DNA of 48,369 nucleotides from Thiobacillus sp. (GCA_030680405.1 JAUXVT010000080.1:1-48369), one strand, 5' to 3'; positions 9,107 through 18,045 are shown, numbered from the stretch's first letter. Numbers and translations: made by a program. The notes: generated by a model not told the origin, from the letters alone.

Positions 9107-9416
9107 GACCTCTCGGGTGCCTGTGCATCATGCCGCGCATGCTTCCCCTGACCCCGAATCTCCCGATGCCGCATGGCTGACTGATGGAAATCGGCGAGAG
9201 CGGCGCGTCACGCCTTAAGGAAGCCCTGAACAAGTCCTGATCATTTTACTGTGCTGCCCCGCTGATGGATGTCGACTTCTGATGTCGCTCTGGCCTGAGT
9301 CTCCTCCGTCCAGCCCGAAGTCCCCATCACTCCCCCCGCTTGGGCGTAAGAAGGGAGATTGATTCAAGGGGGCAGCGACACCCGATAGCTTCTTCGAATT
9401 ATTGACCTATTTTTAA

Positions 9417-9430
9417 TGGCTTGGGCATGC
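9417..9430 (+). promoter_or_regulatory. Possible sigma-54-like promoter of aioBA (imperfect spacing)
   Basis: TGGC at 9417-9420 and TGC at 9428-9430 lie 54 bp upstream of the aioB ATG. AioR is a sigma-54 activator, so such an element is expected here. However, the GG-GC spacing is 9, not the standard 10, and the -24 half is only TGGC. Tentative. Confidence 0.25.
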
Positions 9431-9483
9431 GTTCAATACGCGGTCCGATTTCCGATACAACCCAACAATCACAGGAGGAAGAC

Positions 9484-10002
9484 ATGACCCAACACGTATC
9501 CCGTCGGGATTTCTTCAAAATGAGCGGTAGCCTTGCCGCCGGTGCAGGCGTAGCCGCCGCCGGCCTCGCCCCCGCCACCGCCGAAGCCGCCGAGGTCGGA
9601 AGCGCGATCCTGCCTTACAAGCCCGAGGTCGTGACCCGTGCCCAGAGCATGAAGGTGAATCAGCCGGAGCATTTCAACTTTCCCGATGCTTCGAGCCCCT
9701 GTCAGGCGGTGAAGATGGGCCAGGCTGTGCCCGGCGGCGTGGGGCCGGACAAGGATATCGTCGCCTACAGCACGCTGTGCACCCACCAGGGCTGCCCAAC
9801 GGTATACGACGCCAATGACCGCACGTTCAAGTGCCCCTGCCATTTCACCATCTTCGACGCCGAAAAAGGCGGCCAGATGGTATGCGGTCAGGCCACCGAG
9901 AACCTGCCCCAGATCGTGCTCGAATACGACGCCAAGACCGACAGTGTCACCGCCGTGGCGGTGGAAGGCTTGATCTACGGCCGCCAGTCCAACGTTCTCT
10001 GA
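9484..10002 (+). CDS. aioB: Arsenite oxidase small (Rieske) subunit
   Basis: A 172-residue Rieske subunit of arsenite oxidase, which passes electrons from the molybdenum subunit to the respiratory chain in the periplasm. A twin-arginine signal ([10 protein letters not shown], Arg 7-8) followed by an Ala-rich hydrophobic stretch indicates Tat export, carrying AioA along. The [2Fe-2S] ligands are visible as C99-x-H101 in CTHQGC and C117-x2-H120 in [10 protein letters not shown]104 and C119 can form the disulfide seen in classical Rieske proteins. The ATG at 9484 is preceded by AGGAGGAAGAC, which excludes the longer frame from 9421. aioA follows 10 bp downstream. Confidence 0.95.
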   Translation: MTQHVSRRDFFKMSGSLAAGAGVAAAGLAPATAEAAEVGSAILPYKPEVVTRAQSMKVNQPEHFNFPDASSPCQAVKMGQAVPGGVGPDKDIVAYSTLCTHQGCPTVYDANDRTFKCPCHFTIFDAEKGGQMVCGQATENLPQIVLEYDAKTDSVTAVAVEGLIYGRQSNVL

Positions 10003-10012
10003 GGAGACAACC

Positions 10013-12496
10013 ATGACCATACGCAAAGACCGGGTGGCGCTGCCTCCCGTCAACGCCCAGAAGACTAACCTGACCTGCCATTTCTGCATCGTCGGCTGCA
10101 GCTACCACGTGTACAAATGGCCGGAAAACCGGGAAGGCGGCCGCGCCCCCCATCAGAATGCGCTGGGCCTGGACTTCCGCAAGCAGTTGCCGCCCTTGAC
10201 CGTAATCATGACCCCGCCCATGCAGAACGTAATCACCGACAAGGACGGCCGCCGCTACAACATCATGATCCTGCCGGACAAGAACGCCGTGGTGAACCAG
10301 GGCCTCTCCTCCACCCGTGGCGGGCGGCTGGCCACTATCATGTACACACCCGACGGTGTGGGCCGGGAACGGCTCAAGTATCCGCGCGTGCATACCGGCG
10401 ACCAGTGGCTGGATACCACATGGGACGCGGCTCTGCATCTCTATGCGGGTGTGACCAAACGCATCCTCGACAAGCACGGGCCGCGTGAGTTGATGTTCGA
10501 CACCTTTGACCATGGTGGCGCCGGCGGCGGCTTCGAGAACACCTGGGGCACGGGCAAGTTGATGTTCACCGCGCTGCAAACCCCCACGGTGCGCATCCAC
10601 AACCGTCCGGCCTACAACTCCGAATGTCACGCCACCCGCGAGATGGGCATCATGGAACTGAACAACAGTTACGAGGATGCCGAAGTTGCCGACGTGATCT
10701 TCGCCATCGGGGACAACGCCTACGAAACCCAGACCAACTATTTCCTGGTGCACTGGCTGCCCAATCTGCAAGGCGCCACCGTGGACAAGAAGAAGAAATG
10801 GTTTCCCGGCGAGGAAGTGGGCGCCGGCAGGATCATCATCGTCGATCCCCGCCGCACACCGACTGTGGCCATATGCGAGCAGGCCGTCGGCAAGGAGAAC
10901 GTGCTGCACCTGGACATTGAGCCCGGCACCGACATCGCCCTGTTCGATGGCCTGTTCACCTATGTCGTCGATCAGGGCTGGCATGACAGGGACTTCATCG
11001 CCAAACGTACCAAGGGCTTCGACGAGGCGGTCAAGGCCAACAAGATGAGCCTGGAAGAATGCAGCAAGATCACCGGCATCCCTGTTGACAAGCTCAAGCA
11101 GGCAGCGGAGTGGGCCTACAAGCCCAAAGCAGGCGGCAAACCCAAACGCACGATGCATGCCTACGAGAAAGGCATCATCTGGGGCAACGACAACTATCTC
11201 ATCCAGTCCGCGCTGCTCGACCTGGCGATCGCCACCCACAACGTGGGCGGTCGCCGCGGCACCGGCGCCGTGCGCATGGGCGGGCATCAGGAAGGCTACA
11301 CCCGTCCACCGCATCCCACCGGCGAGAAGATCTACGTGGACCAGGAGGTGATCAACGGCAAGGGCATGATGTATACCGCCTGGGGCGCGAACCCGTTCCA
11401 GACCACGCTCAACGCCGAGCAGCACCGCGAAACTATTCTGCACCGGTCCCAGATCGTCAAGGAGGCCATGGCCAGGGCAAGGGGGGCCACGACCGACCAG
11501 ATGGCCGATGCCATTTATGAGGCGGTGAGCCAGAGGGGCGGTCTTTTCCTGGTCAACATCAATCTCTATCCCACCATGCTGGCGGAGGCGGCCCATCTCA
11601 TGCTGCCGGCGGCCCACCCCGGTGAAACCAACCTCACTTCCATGAACGGCGAACGTCGCATGCGCCTGTCCGAGAAATTCATGGACGCGCCCGGCGAGGC
11701 CAGGATGGACTGCCTTATCGCCGCGTACATCGCCAACACCATGAAAGCGATGTACGAGAAGGAAGGCAACGCCAAAATGGCGGACCGCTTCAAGGGCTTC
11801 GAGTGGAAGACCGAGGAAGATGCCTTCAACGACGGTTTCCGCCAGGCAGGCCAGCCGGGCGCGGGACCGATCGACAGCCAGGGCGGCGACACCGGTTATC
11901 TGGCCACCTATGCGTTGCTGCGCAAGGCTGGCAGCAACGGGGTGCAGTTGCCCATCCGGGAAGTGAAGGGTGACAAGCTGATCGGCACCGAGATGCTCTA
12001 CACCGACAAGTTCGGCACCGACGATGGCCTGGCCCACTTCAAGCCGGCACCCTGGCCGGGCCTGCCCAAGCCTGTAGCGGAGCAGAAGGCCAAGTACCGG
12101 TTCTGGATCAACAGCGGCCGGACCAACGAGCACTGGCAGACCAGCTATCACGACCAGTACTGGGATTTCACCCGCGACCGCTATCCCATGGCCTACATCG
12201 AGCTGAACCCAGAGGATGCGAAAGGGCTCGGCATCGCCTCCGGCGATATCGTCGAGGTGCACAACGACTGGGGCAGCACCTACGCCATGGCCTATCTTGC
12301 ATCCGAGATCAAACCCGACCAGAGCTTCATGATTTTTGGCGAGCCCAACGGCGTGATGAACGACGTCACCACCTCCTGGACCGACCGCAATATCATTCCC
12401 TATTACAAGGGAACCTGGGCCGATATCCGCAAGGTGGGCAGCATGGAGGACTTCAAGCGCACGGTGAGCTTCAAGTCGAGGCGTTTCACGATCTGA
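10013..12496 (+). CDS. aioA: Arsenite oxidase large (molybdopterin) subunit
   Basis: An 827-residue DMSO-reductase-family enzyme that oxidises arsenite to arsenate at a bis-molybdopterin guanine dinucleotide Mo centre. The N-terminal [3Fe-4S] motif C22-x2-C25-x3-C29 ([11 protein letters not shown]) with no fourth cysteine is the arsenite oxidase signature. Further typical stretches are [25 protein letters not shown] and the C-terminal [16 protein letters not shown]. It has no signal peptide of its own and is exported with AioB. The ribosome site GAGGAG lies 6 bases before the ATG. No cytochrome c or molybdenum cofactor gene follows, unlike some aio operons; a hairpin follows at 12529. Confidence 0.96.
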   Translation: MTIRKDRVALPPVNAQKTNLTCHFCIVGCSYHVYKWPENREGGRAPHQNALGLDFRKQLPPLTVIMTPPMQNVITDKDGRRYNIMILPDKNAVVNQGLSSTRGGRLATIMYTPDGVGRERLKYPRVHTGDQWLDTTWDAALHLYAGVTKRILDKHGPRELMFDTFDHGGAGGGFENTWGTGKLMFTALQTPTVRIHNRPAYNSECHATREMGIMELNNSYEDAEVADVIFAIGDNAYETQTNYFLVHWLPNLQGATVDKKKKWFPGEEVGAGRIIIVDPRRTPTVAICEQAVGKENVLHLDIEPGTDIALFDGLFTYVVDQGWHDRDFIAKRTKGFDEAVKANKMSLEECSKITGIPVDKLKQAAEWAYKPKAGGKPKRTMHAYEKGIIWGNDNYLIQSALLDLAIATHNVGGRRGTGAVRMGGHQEGYTRPPHPTGEKIYVDQEVINGKGMMYTAWGANPFQTTLNAEQHRETILHRSQIVKEAMARARGATTDQMADAIYEAVSQRGGLFLVNINLYPTMLAEAAHLMLPAAHPGETNLTSMNGERRMRLSEKFMDAPGEARMDCLIAAYIANTMKAMYEKEGNAKMADRFKGFEWKTEEDAFNDGFRQAGQPGAGPIDSQGGDTGYLATYALLRKAGSNGVQLPIREVKGDKLIGTEMLYTDKFGTDDGLAHFKPAPWPGLPKPVAEQKAKYRFWINSGRTNEHWQTSYHDQYWDFTRDRYPMAYIELNPEDAKGLGIASGDIVEVHNDWGSTYAMAYLASEIKPDQSFMIFGEPNGVMNDVTTSWTDRNIIPYYKGTWADIRKVGSMEDFKRTVSFKSRRFTI

Positions 12497-12528
12497 GTGG
12501 TAACAACGACCTTTTGAAGGTTGATACT

Positions 12529-12558
12529 GGCTGACCCGAGGGTCGGCCGCTTTCATTT
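12529..12558 (+). terminator. Hairpin terminator after aioBA
   Basis: GGCTGACCC (12529-12537) pairs with GGGTCGGCC (12540-12548) with one G-U pair, followed by GCTTTCATTT. It starts 33 bp after the aioA stop. The T-run is weak, so termination efficiency is uncertain. Confidence 0.55.
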
Positions 12559-12623
12559 CAGACCGCCGGTGAGGTGCCGGCACAAATACGGGGTGAAGGA
12601 CGGCAGATGAAGATGGTGCGCGC

Positions 12624-12664
12624 CTCGCAATCCTGAAAATAAGATCCGTTTTCAGAACTGCGAG
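12624..12664. repeat. Long two-part inverted repeat between aioBA and aioXSR
   Basis: CTCGCA-3-CTGAAAA (12624-12639) pairs with TTTTCAG-3-TGCGAG (12649-12664): 13 perfect pairs interrupted by a symmetric 3-base internal loop, around a 9-base loop. It sits between convergent aioBA and aioR and could stop transcription from either side, or act as a protein site. Confidence 0.55.
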
Positions 12665-12745
12665 TGGGGTCTGAAGCCGGTTATCGAGCGGCGTTTTTTC
12701 CCGGCCACATTTTTCGCGATTCCCGTCTGTCCCTACATGCGTCTG

Positions 12746-14092
12746 TCACGCATCCGTATCTTTGAGTTTGCGCCACAGGGTGGACGGGTCGATTCCCAGT
12801 TGCCGCGCGGCTTGCGTGCGGTTGCCGCCACAGCGTTCGAGGACGTGGCGAATCCAGGAAGTCTCGACTTCCTCCAGGGTCGCATCCCCCGACCAAGGCA
12901 TCGCACCTGCACTTGCAGGTGCGGGACGCATGTCCGCAGGGAGATCGGGAAGCGTAAGCGCATCGCCCGAAGCCAGAACCAGTCCACGCTGAATGACGCC
13001 TTCCAGTTCCCGAACATTGCCGGGCCAGTCGTATTTGAGCAGGCGCTCCAGCGCTTCGGGCGCGATGGTGCGCACATTGGGATTGAGCGCACGGCTGTGG
13101 CGAGCCAGAAAAAACTCTGCCAGATCCGGGATGTCGTCGCGCCGCGCCCGCAGCGGCGGGACGGGTATGGGAAAAACCTGGATGCGGAAATACAGATCCT
13201 GCCGGAAGCGGCCCGCAGCCACCTCATCCTTGAGCGGCCGATTGGCGGCGAGGATCAGGCGCACATCCACGTCGATGGATTTGGTCCCCCCCAGCCGCAT
13301 CAGCCGCTTTTCCTGGATGAATTGCAGCAGGCGGGTCTGGGCATCGATGCTGGTGCTGTTGATCTCGTCGAGGAACAGCGTGCCGCTGTTCGCCAGTTCC
13401 AGCAGGCCTGGCTTGCGCGCGTTGGCACCTGAAAATGCACCCTTCTCGAAGCCGAACAGTTCCGATTCCAGCAGGCTGGGCGGAAGCGCGCCACAGTTGA
13501 GATTGATGAAAGGGCCATCACGGCGGCCCGAAAGGCCATGGATGTGGGCCGCCAGCACGCCCTTGCCGGAGCCCGTTTCGCCTTCCAGCAGCACAGGCAG
13601 TTCGGTGGCAGCCACCTGCGCGGCCAGTTGCAGGCATTGCTTCATGGCTGGGGCGCGGCTGTCCATCAGGGGCGGCGACGCCTGCGCCGCAACCTGGGCA
13701 GCGAGCTGGTCGATGCGCCGGCGCTGGGCCAGGCTGTCGTGCAGGCGCTTGAGCGTCAACCGCACCGCGTCCAGTTCCAGCGGCTTAAGCAGCACATCGG
13801 TCACCCCGAGGTGAAAGGCCTCGACCGTGTTGTGCGCGGTGGCAAAGCCGGTAGCCAGAATCACCGGCATGTTCGGATCCGCGTCGCGCGCGGCGGCGAT
13901 GAGCGCCAGACCGTCGGCGCCGGGCAGGCGCAAGTCAGTGAACAGGGCATCGGGCGGGCTGACGCGCAATTCGACGAGTGCAGCGTTGCCGTCCTGCACA
14001 AGCTGCGGATCGAAGGCGGCCTCCGCCGCGAGCTTTGCAAGCAGCTTGCCCTGCGCGACGTCGTCTTCGGCAATGAGCAGGGTGAATGTCAT
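12746..14092 (-). CDS. aioR: Arsenite-responsive sigma-54 response regulator AioR
   Basis: A 448-residue NtrC-type activator. The receiver domain (1-120) has acidic D10-D11 and phosphoacceptor D53 in FTDLRLPG. The AAA+ domain (about 140-370) has Walker A GETGSGKG (171-178), the sigma-54 contact loop GAFSGA (218-223) and Walker B GTLFLDEI (about 238-244). The C-terminus has a Fis-type helix-turn-helix (GGNRTQAARQLGIDPSTLWRKL). Phosphorylated AioR is expected to activate sigma-54 promoters of arsenite oxidation genes. The contact loop has Ser in place of the usual Thr of GAFTGA. The ATG overlaps the aioS stop by 4 bp. Assignment to AioR rests on linkage to aioBA and aioX. Confidence 0.9.
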   Translation of the reverse strand: MTFTLLIAEDDVAQGKLLAKLAAEAAFDPQLVQDGNAALVELRVSPPDALFTDLRLPGADGLALIAAARDADPNMPVILATGFATAHNTVEAFHLGVTDVLLKPLELDAVRLTLKRLHDSLAQRRRIDQLAAQVAAQASPPLMDSRAPAMKQCLQLAAQVAATELPVLLEGETGSGKGVLAAHIHGLSGRRDGPFINLNCGALPPSLLESELFGFEKGAFSGANARKPGLLELANSGTLFLDEINSTSIDAQTRLLQFIQEKRLMRLGGTKSIDVDVRLILAANRPLKDEVAAGRFRQDLYFRIQVFPIPVPPLRARRDDIPDLAEFFLARHSRALNPNVRTIAPEALERLLKYDWPGNVRELEGVIQRGLVLASGDALTLPDLPADMRPAPASAGAMPWSGDATLEEVETSWIRHVLERCGGNRTQAARQLGIDPSTLWRKLKDTDA

Positions 14093-15432
14093 GCAGCGGC
14101 CTCCTGGCGTGTCTGAAAATCGAGGCGGAAACAGGTGCCGTGTGCGGATTCAATCCAGGCGAGTTCGGTGCCCATCTCGCGCGCCAAGCGCAGGCTGATG
14201 GCCAGCCCCAACCCGGTCCCCTGTCCCGCAGGCTTGGTGGTGACGAAAGGCTCGAACAGGCGCGCGCGCACACTCTCAGGCAGGCCGGGGCCGTCGTCGG
14301 TGACGACCAGCGCGGGGTGTTCGCCCGGTTCCAGACTCAGGCGTATGGCGTGCGCGCCGGCCTGCACAGCATTGAAAACCAGATTGAACAGGATCTGCTC
14401 CACCCGCGAGGCATCGGCATTGACCCTCGCCGGGCCGTCCGCAATGAGATCGATGCTGACGCCCTGCTTGCGCGCCAGCGGCGTGACCAGGCGGAGGAAG
14501 GCGGCGCAGATCGTTTCCAGATCGACGACCTGGAGGCTGGGCGCCGGTGCGCGCGCGGCGCTCAGCATGTCGCGCACAATCTGTCCCGCGCGCCTCGCCT
14601 GGGCTTCGATGGTAGTCAGGGCATCGCGCTGTTCGGGATCGGTGGCACCGGGCAGCGCGCTCTGCGCATAGCCCAGAATATTGGAGAGTGGCGTGTTGAG
14701 TTCGTGCGCTACCTCGCCCGCCAGTTGGCCGACGGCGGCGAGTCGCTGCTCTGAGCACAGGCGGCGTAGCGCTTCGTTGCGCGCGTGCGCAGCCTCTTCG
14801 GCTTCGACGATGTGCCGTCCGATGCGCTCGCGCAGGCCGCCGATCGCAGTGGCCAGATCGGCGACCTCGGCAGGTGCATTGTCCGGCACGGGTACCGGTG
14901 CGCGTTCCGGGTCAGCCTGCGCGATCAGGGCCGCGACGGGCGCCACCAGTCGTTGCAACAGCAAGCGGCGCAAGGCCCAGAAGCTGAGCGCGGCGAATAC
15001 CGCGAGCGCCAGCGCCATCAGCCCGGTGAGCTGCCAGGCGGCGTGGCGCGCCGGATTTGGATCGTATTGTGCGAGCACCTCGCCGATTTCCTCGCCCGCC
15101 GTGCGCATGGGCACGCGCAACAGTTCGATGCCCGGCAGGCGGGTTCCGGTTTGCCCGAGCATCTGGCCGTCGGCTCGGCGAATCTCGGCGTAAGCCACGG
15201 CGCCCGCAAGATCACCCAGATAGCGTTCGAGCGTGCCGTAATCGCGCAGCAGTACAGCGTCGAGGGAAATGGTGGCGAGCTGCGTGGCGAGCGCGCGCGC
15301 CTTGTCGGCTTGCGCCTCCAGAATGAGCCGCTGGGTGGTATGCCAGATGGCGCCCCCCAAGGCCAGAAACAGCGCCAGCCAGGCGCCGCCGAGAATGACC
15401 GTCAGCCGAAAGGCCAGCGACCGCCGCTTCAC
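14089..15432 (-). CDS. aioS: Arsenite-responsive sensor histidine kinase AioS
   Basis: A 447-residue membrane kinase with one span at about 11-30, a periplasmic domain of about 100 residues, a second span at about 134-156 and a HAMP-like linker. The kinase core follows: H-box VAHELNTPLSN with H243, N-box NLVFNAVQAG, G1 VVTDDGPGLPE and G2 GQGTGLGLAISL. It should receive the signal from periplasmic AioX and phosphorylate AioR. Its start overlaps the aioX stop by 4 bp (15429-15432) and its stop overlaps aioR, so the three genes form one coupled operon. Confidence 0.9.
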   Translation of the reverse strand: MKRRSLAFRLTVILGGAWLALFLALGGAIWHTTQRLILEAQADKARALATQLATISLDAVLLRDYGTLERYLGDLAGAVAYAEIRRADGQMLGQTGTRLPGIELLRVPMRTAGEEIGEVLAQYDPNPARHAAWQLTGLMALALAVFAALSFWALRRLLLQRLVAPVAALIAQADPERAPVPVPDNAPAEVADLATAIGGLRERIGRHIVEAEEAAHARNEALRRLCSEQRLAAVGQLAGEVAHELNTPLSNILGYAQSALPGATDPEQRDALTTIEAQARRAGQIVRDMLSAARAPAPSLQVVDLETICAAFLRLVTPLARKQGVSIDLIADGPARVNADASRVEQILFNLVFNAVQAGAHAIRLSLEPGEHPALVVTDDGPGLPESVRARLFEPFVTTKPAGQGTGLGLAISLRLAREMGTELAWIESAHGTCFRLDFQTRQEAAA

Positions 15433-16247
15433 CAGTTCTCCAGCGAGCGCACCATGCGCCGGACAGCGATAAAATGGGCGTCGTCGATCTCAACGAAGCC
15501 GTTGTCCGGCCCGAGCGCGCGCATGGCTTCGCGCCCCCCCGCGTCAGGATGCAGCAGTGCCTGACGCACGCGCGCAGCATCGCTCGCTGCCACCTTCGGC
15601 GAAGCGGCGATCACATGCGGAGGCAGGGGCTGCGAGGTGGCGAGCACGCGCAGGCCCCGCGGCAGATAGGGTTTGGCGATGTCGAGGCGCAGGCCACCGG
15701 CGTCAAAATCGCCGTGCAGCACAGCCAGTGCCACCCGTTCATGGCGATCCAGATACGCGACGTCGACAAGATCGGTGCGCTTGATGCCCGCCTGCTCGAG
15801 AATAAGCTTGGGTGCCACCGCGCTTGACATGGAAATCTCGGCGCCGAAGGCGACGCGCTTGCCGACCAGATCGGTGACTTTCTCGATGGGGCTGTCGGCG
15901 CGCACCACCAGCGCGCTCTGGTAGAACGCCTGACCGCCTTCGGATTCGCCCGCCAGAATTTCCACGTGGGCGCGTTCCCGCGCACGCACGTAAGGCGTCG
16001 GGCCGATATAGGCGTAATCGGCGCGGCCGCTTGCGACCATCTCGATCTGCTCGTCGTAGGTGCGAGCGATCACCAGCCGCATGGGGCGGCCGAGCACACC
16101 GCCAAGATACAGCGTCAACGGGCGAAAGCGCGCATAGATTCGGCTGGGCGTGTCATAGGGATGCACCACGAATACGCCGGACAGCGGTGCGGCCCAGACC
16201 AGCGCGGGAGCCAACGCCATGGCAGCGAGCAAATGACGGCGTTTCAT
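15429..16247 (-). CDS. aioX: Periplasmic substrate-binding protein AioX (arsenite/oxyanion sensor)
   Basis: A 272-residue PhnD/AioX-type periplasmic binding protein. A Sec signal is visible (MKRRHLLAAMALAPALVWA). The body shows the family pattern: a first lobe with RADYAYIGPTPYVRA, then ADSPIEKVTDLVGKRVAFG, and LHGDFDAGGLRLD. In known systems AioX binds As(III) and activates AioS. I find no cysteine anywhere in this protein, whereas a conserved cysteine is reported to matter for arsenite binding in alphaproteobacterial AioX. The ligand may therefore be bound differently or be another oxyanion. The ATG at 16247 is chosen because the signal peptide begins there; the longer frame upstream has no such start. 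Confidence 0.82.
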   Translation of the reverse strand: MKRRHLLAAMALAPALVWAAPLSGVFVVHPYDTPSRIYARFRPLTLYLGGVLGRPMRLVIARTYDEQIEMVASGRADYAYIGPTPYVRARERAHVEILAGESEGGQAFYQSALVVRADSPIEKVTDLVGKRVAFGAEISMSSAVAPKLILEQAGIKRTDLVDVAYLDRHERVALAVLHGDFDAGGLRLDIAKPYLPRGLRVLATSQPLPPHVIAASPKVAASDAARVRQALLHPDAGGREAMRALGPDNGFVEIDDAHFIAVRRMVRSLENW

Positions 16248-16301
16248 GCTCAAGATTGAGCGCGCCGATGACGGTTCCGATGCATGACTGGCGATAAGCT
16301 T

Positions 16302-16316
16302 CACATATAGGATTGT
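16302..16316 (-). promoter_or_regulatory. Sigma-54-like element upstream of aioXSR (imperfect spacing)
   Basis: On the minus strand between soxZ and aioX, about 70-90 bp upstream of the aioX ATG (roughly 16313-16335), lies TGGCACTACGGTGCA. It contains TGGCAC and TGCA like a -24/-12 promoter, but GG and GC are 9 bases apart instead of 10. GCAC-4-GTGC is also an inverted repeat, so it may be an operator instead. The exact base positions given are approximate. Confidence 0.25.
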
Positions 16317-16385
16317 GCACCGTAGTGCCAATTTCGGGTCATACCAATGCGAACGCCGAACAGCGCTGGCGGCTGCACGCCTTCG

Positions 16386-16446
16386 AAGGGAGGTGGCCAA
16401 GCTCTGCCTCCCTTGACATCACGAGCGGGGCCTGCTGCCTCGCTCG
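16386..16446. terminator. Two hairpins downstream of soxZ
   Basis: CGAGCG...CGCTCG (16422-16427 / 16441-16446, with an added GGC/GCC core and one mismatch) and AAGGGAGG...CCTCCCTT (16386-16393 / 16407-16414, perfect 8 bp) follow the soxZ stop at 16460 in tandem. Neither has a strong T-run. They probably end or stabilise the soxAXYZ transcript before the aioX promoter. Confidence 0.5.
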
Positions 16447-16459
16447 CGTGCCGCCTGAT

Positions 16460-16774
16460 TTAGCCGATGATGGCTTCGGCGGTGTTCTTGTCGCCTTTAT
16501 TGTCGGCCCAGTTGACCACAACCTTGTCGCCTTTTTTCGGTCCCTTGACCTTGAACCCCAGGTAGGGGTTCTTGGACACGCCGGTACCGAGGTCGGCAGC
16601 CAGCACGGTGGCGCCATTAACGGTGGCCGTCACTTCCTGGATGAAGTGAGCCGGCACCAGTTGACCGGTCTTGGCGTCTTTACGCAGACCGGTTTCCATC
16701 GGGTGGTTCATCAGCACTTTGACGTCGGCGACGTCGCCTGCCATGGTGGCACGGATACGCATGGGTTCAGCCAT
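16460..16774 (-). CDS. soxZ: Sulfur carrier complex subunit SoxZ
   Basis: A 104-residue SoxZ. SoxYZ is the periplasmic carrier on which thiosulfate sulfur is bound and oxidised. Family features include MRIRATMAGDVADVKVLMNHPMETG at the start of the protein, FIQEVTATVNG, GVSKNPYLGFKVKG and KGDKVVVNWADNKGD, the immunoglobulin-like fold typical of SoxZ. There is no signal peptide, as expected, since it is exported bound to SoxY. AGGAAAGG lies 7 bases upstream of the ATG. Last gene of soxAXYZ, 52 bp after soxY. Confidence 0.94.
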   Translation of the reverse strand: MAEPMRIRATMAGDVADVKVLMNHPMETGLRKDAKTGQLVPAHFIQEVTATVNGATVLAADLGTGVSKNPYLGFKVKGPKKGDKVVVNWADNKGDKNTAEAIIG

Positions 16775-16826
16775 TTGGCTTTCCTTTCCTGATTTATGGA
16801 TGTTGGGTGGTGTCGAGGGCAGGGGA

Positions 16827-17294
16827 TTAACCGCCGCAGCCGCCGATGGTGACTTTCACTTCCTTGGCAGCCGTATAGGACTTGCCGCCCGCCTTGACGA
16901 CCGCGCGAACGAGCGAGGTCTGCCCCATCTTGATGCGGGTGGAAATGAAGCCCTGGGTGCCACCGGACAGGTTGAAGTTGCCAACCAGCGGGGTGCCGTT
17001 CTTTTCGGCAATGATGGCGATGCTGCTGGTGCCGGCGATGCCGCTGGTCACTTCAACCGGCACAACCGCGCCGTTCTCGGCGATGTCCGGCGCCTTGATG
17101 GTGATGTCCTTGCTGTCAGCCGGGCCGGAAATGCCGAGACCCTTCATCGCGTCACCGACGTTTCTGGCCTCAAATGCATCCTTGTCCCAGGCGGCCATCG
17201 CCTGAGTGGGCTTCAACAGGCCAGCGGCCACAGCCACGGCCACGGCGCCTGCGCCAGCGGCGCTTTTAAGTACGTTTCTACGAAGTGCGTTCAT
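16827..17294 (-). CDS. soxY: Sulfur carrier protein SoxY
   Basis: A 155-residue SoxY. The C-terminus ends in IGGCGG, the flexible swinging arm whose cysteine covalently carries sulfur intermediates of thiosulfate oxidation. The N-terminus has twin arginines in MNALRRNVLKSAAGAG followed by an Ala/Val-rich hydrophobic stretch ending in AMAA, a Tat-type signal that also exports SoxZ. AAGGAA precedes the ATG at 17294, which I prefer over a longer frame from 17312. It lies between soxX and soxZ in the same direction. Confidence 0.95.
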   Translation of the reverse strand: MNALRRNVLKSAAGAGAVAVAVAAGLLKPTQAMAAWDKDAFEARNVGDAMKGLGISGPADSKDITIKAPDIAENGAVVPVEVTSGIAGTSSIAIIAEKNGTPLVGNFNLSGGTQGFISTRIKMGQTSLVRAVVKAGGKSYTAAKEVKVTIGGCGG

Positions 17295-17397
17295 GAATTC
17301 AATTCCTTGCAAGATGGGGATGAACCGCCCGGGGCAGCCAATCCGAATCGATATGATTTACCCAGCGCTTGTCCGCGCTGGGCGAGAAGCGCTCATC

Positions 17398-18030
17398 TCA
17401 TTTCTTGTTCAGCGGCGATTCCGGCGATACCAGATAGGCCGTGATGTCGGCGACCTGCGCCGGCGTAAGGATGCCGTTGTGGCCCATGCGCGGCATGCTG
17501 GAACACGCCACCGTGGCCTGCGCGTTGTAGAGTTTCTCGTAGGTGTATTTCACGATGTCGTCACTGGCGCCGCGCAGCGTCCCGTAACCGGTGAGGCTGG
17601 GGCCGATGTTGCCGGCGGCCACTTCCTTCGGGTCGAGGGCGTGACAGGCATAGCAGTTGCCACCGTTGCCACCCTTCTGCTTGGCTGCCGGGTCAGGCTC
17701 GATGCTGCCGATGCGCATGCCGAAGCCGCCCTTCACCAGCTTTTCACCGTTTTTCCAGTCGCCCATCAGATGGTTTCCGTCCGGGTATTTGATGTTGCCG
17801 CGCTCGCGTGCATTGATGGCATCGGCCTCCTTGGCGGACGGATTGTTGCGGGTTTTTGAACAGGTCTTCTGCGTGTCGTCCTGCGCCAGACGCGACATGT
17901 CCTGGCCTTCGCCCGGCTTGAAGCTGTCTGCCACCAGTTTGGATACTTTTCCGGAAAGGTCTTCGCCTGCGTGCGCCGTGGCGAATGCGCCTGCCAGAAG
18001 CGCGGAGAGAATCAGGGTGCGGTTTTTCAT
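17398..18030 (-). CDS. soxX: Thiosulfate-oxidising cytochrome c subunit SoxX
   Basis: A 210-residue c-type cytochrome. It has a Sec signal (MKNRTLILSALLAGAFATAHA), one haem motif CYACH (C126, C129, H130) and a Met-containing CSSMPRMGHNG near residue 180-190 that can give the distal ligand, then LTPAQVADITAYLVSP. SoxX forms the SoxXA complex, which attaches thiosulfate to the SoxY cysteine. The N-terminal extension with QKTCSKTRNNPS before the haem domain is found in longer SoxX proteins. soxA ends 15 bp upstream, so the two are coupled. Confidence 0.92.
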   Translation of the reverse strand: MKNRTLILSALLAGAFATAHAGEDLSGKVSKLVADSFKPGEGQDMSRLAQDDTQKTCSKTRNNPSAKEADAINARERGNIKYPDGNHLMGDWKNGEKLVKGGFGMRIGSIEPDPAAKQKGGNGGNCYACHALDPKEVAAGNIGPSLTGYGTLRGASDDIVKYTYEKLYNAQATVACSSMPRMGHNGILTPAQVADITAYLVSPESPLNKK

Positions 18031-18045
18031 GGGTGCTTCCTCCGA

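Larger units (their letters stand above)
9057..9483. other. Divergent intergenic region between usp and aioBA
   Basis: 427 bp with no convincing gene. It holds the inverted repeat near usp (9073-9106) and, close to aioB, a TGGCTTGGGCATGC element at 9417-9430 that resembles a sigma-54 -24/-12 promoter but has 9 rather than 10 bases between GG and GC. The aioB ribosome binding site (AGGAGGAAG) lies at the right end. The middle (about 9200-9360) contains nothing I can interpret. Confidence 0.5.

Noticed and set aside
9947..12583. An 878-residue open frame on the minus strand opposite aioA
   Set aside because: It lies exactly over aioA, has a low-complexity composition typical of antisense frames in GC-rich genes (many Val, Gly, His), and shows no known domain.
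12737..12753. ATGCGT-5-ACGCAT inverted repeat over the aioR stop codon
   Set aside because: Short, with no T-run and partly inside the coding end. The larger repeat at 12624 is a more likely transcription stop.
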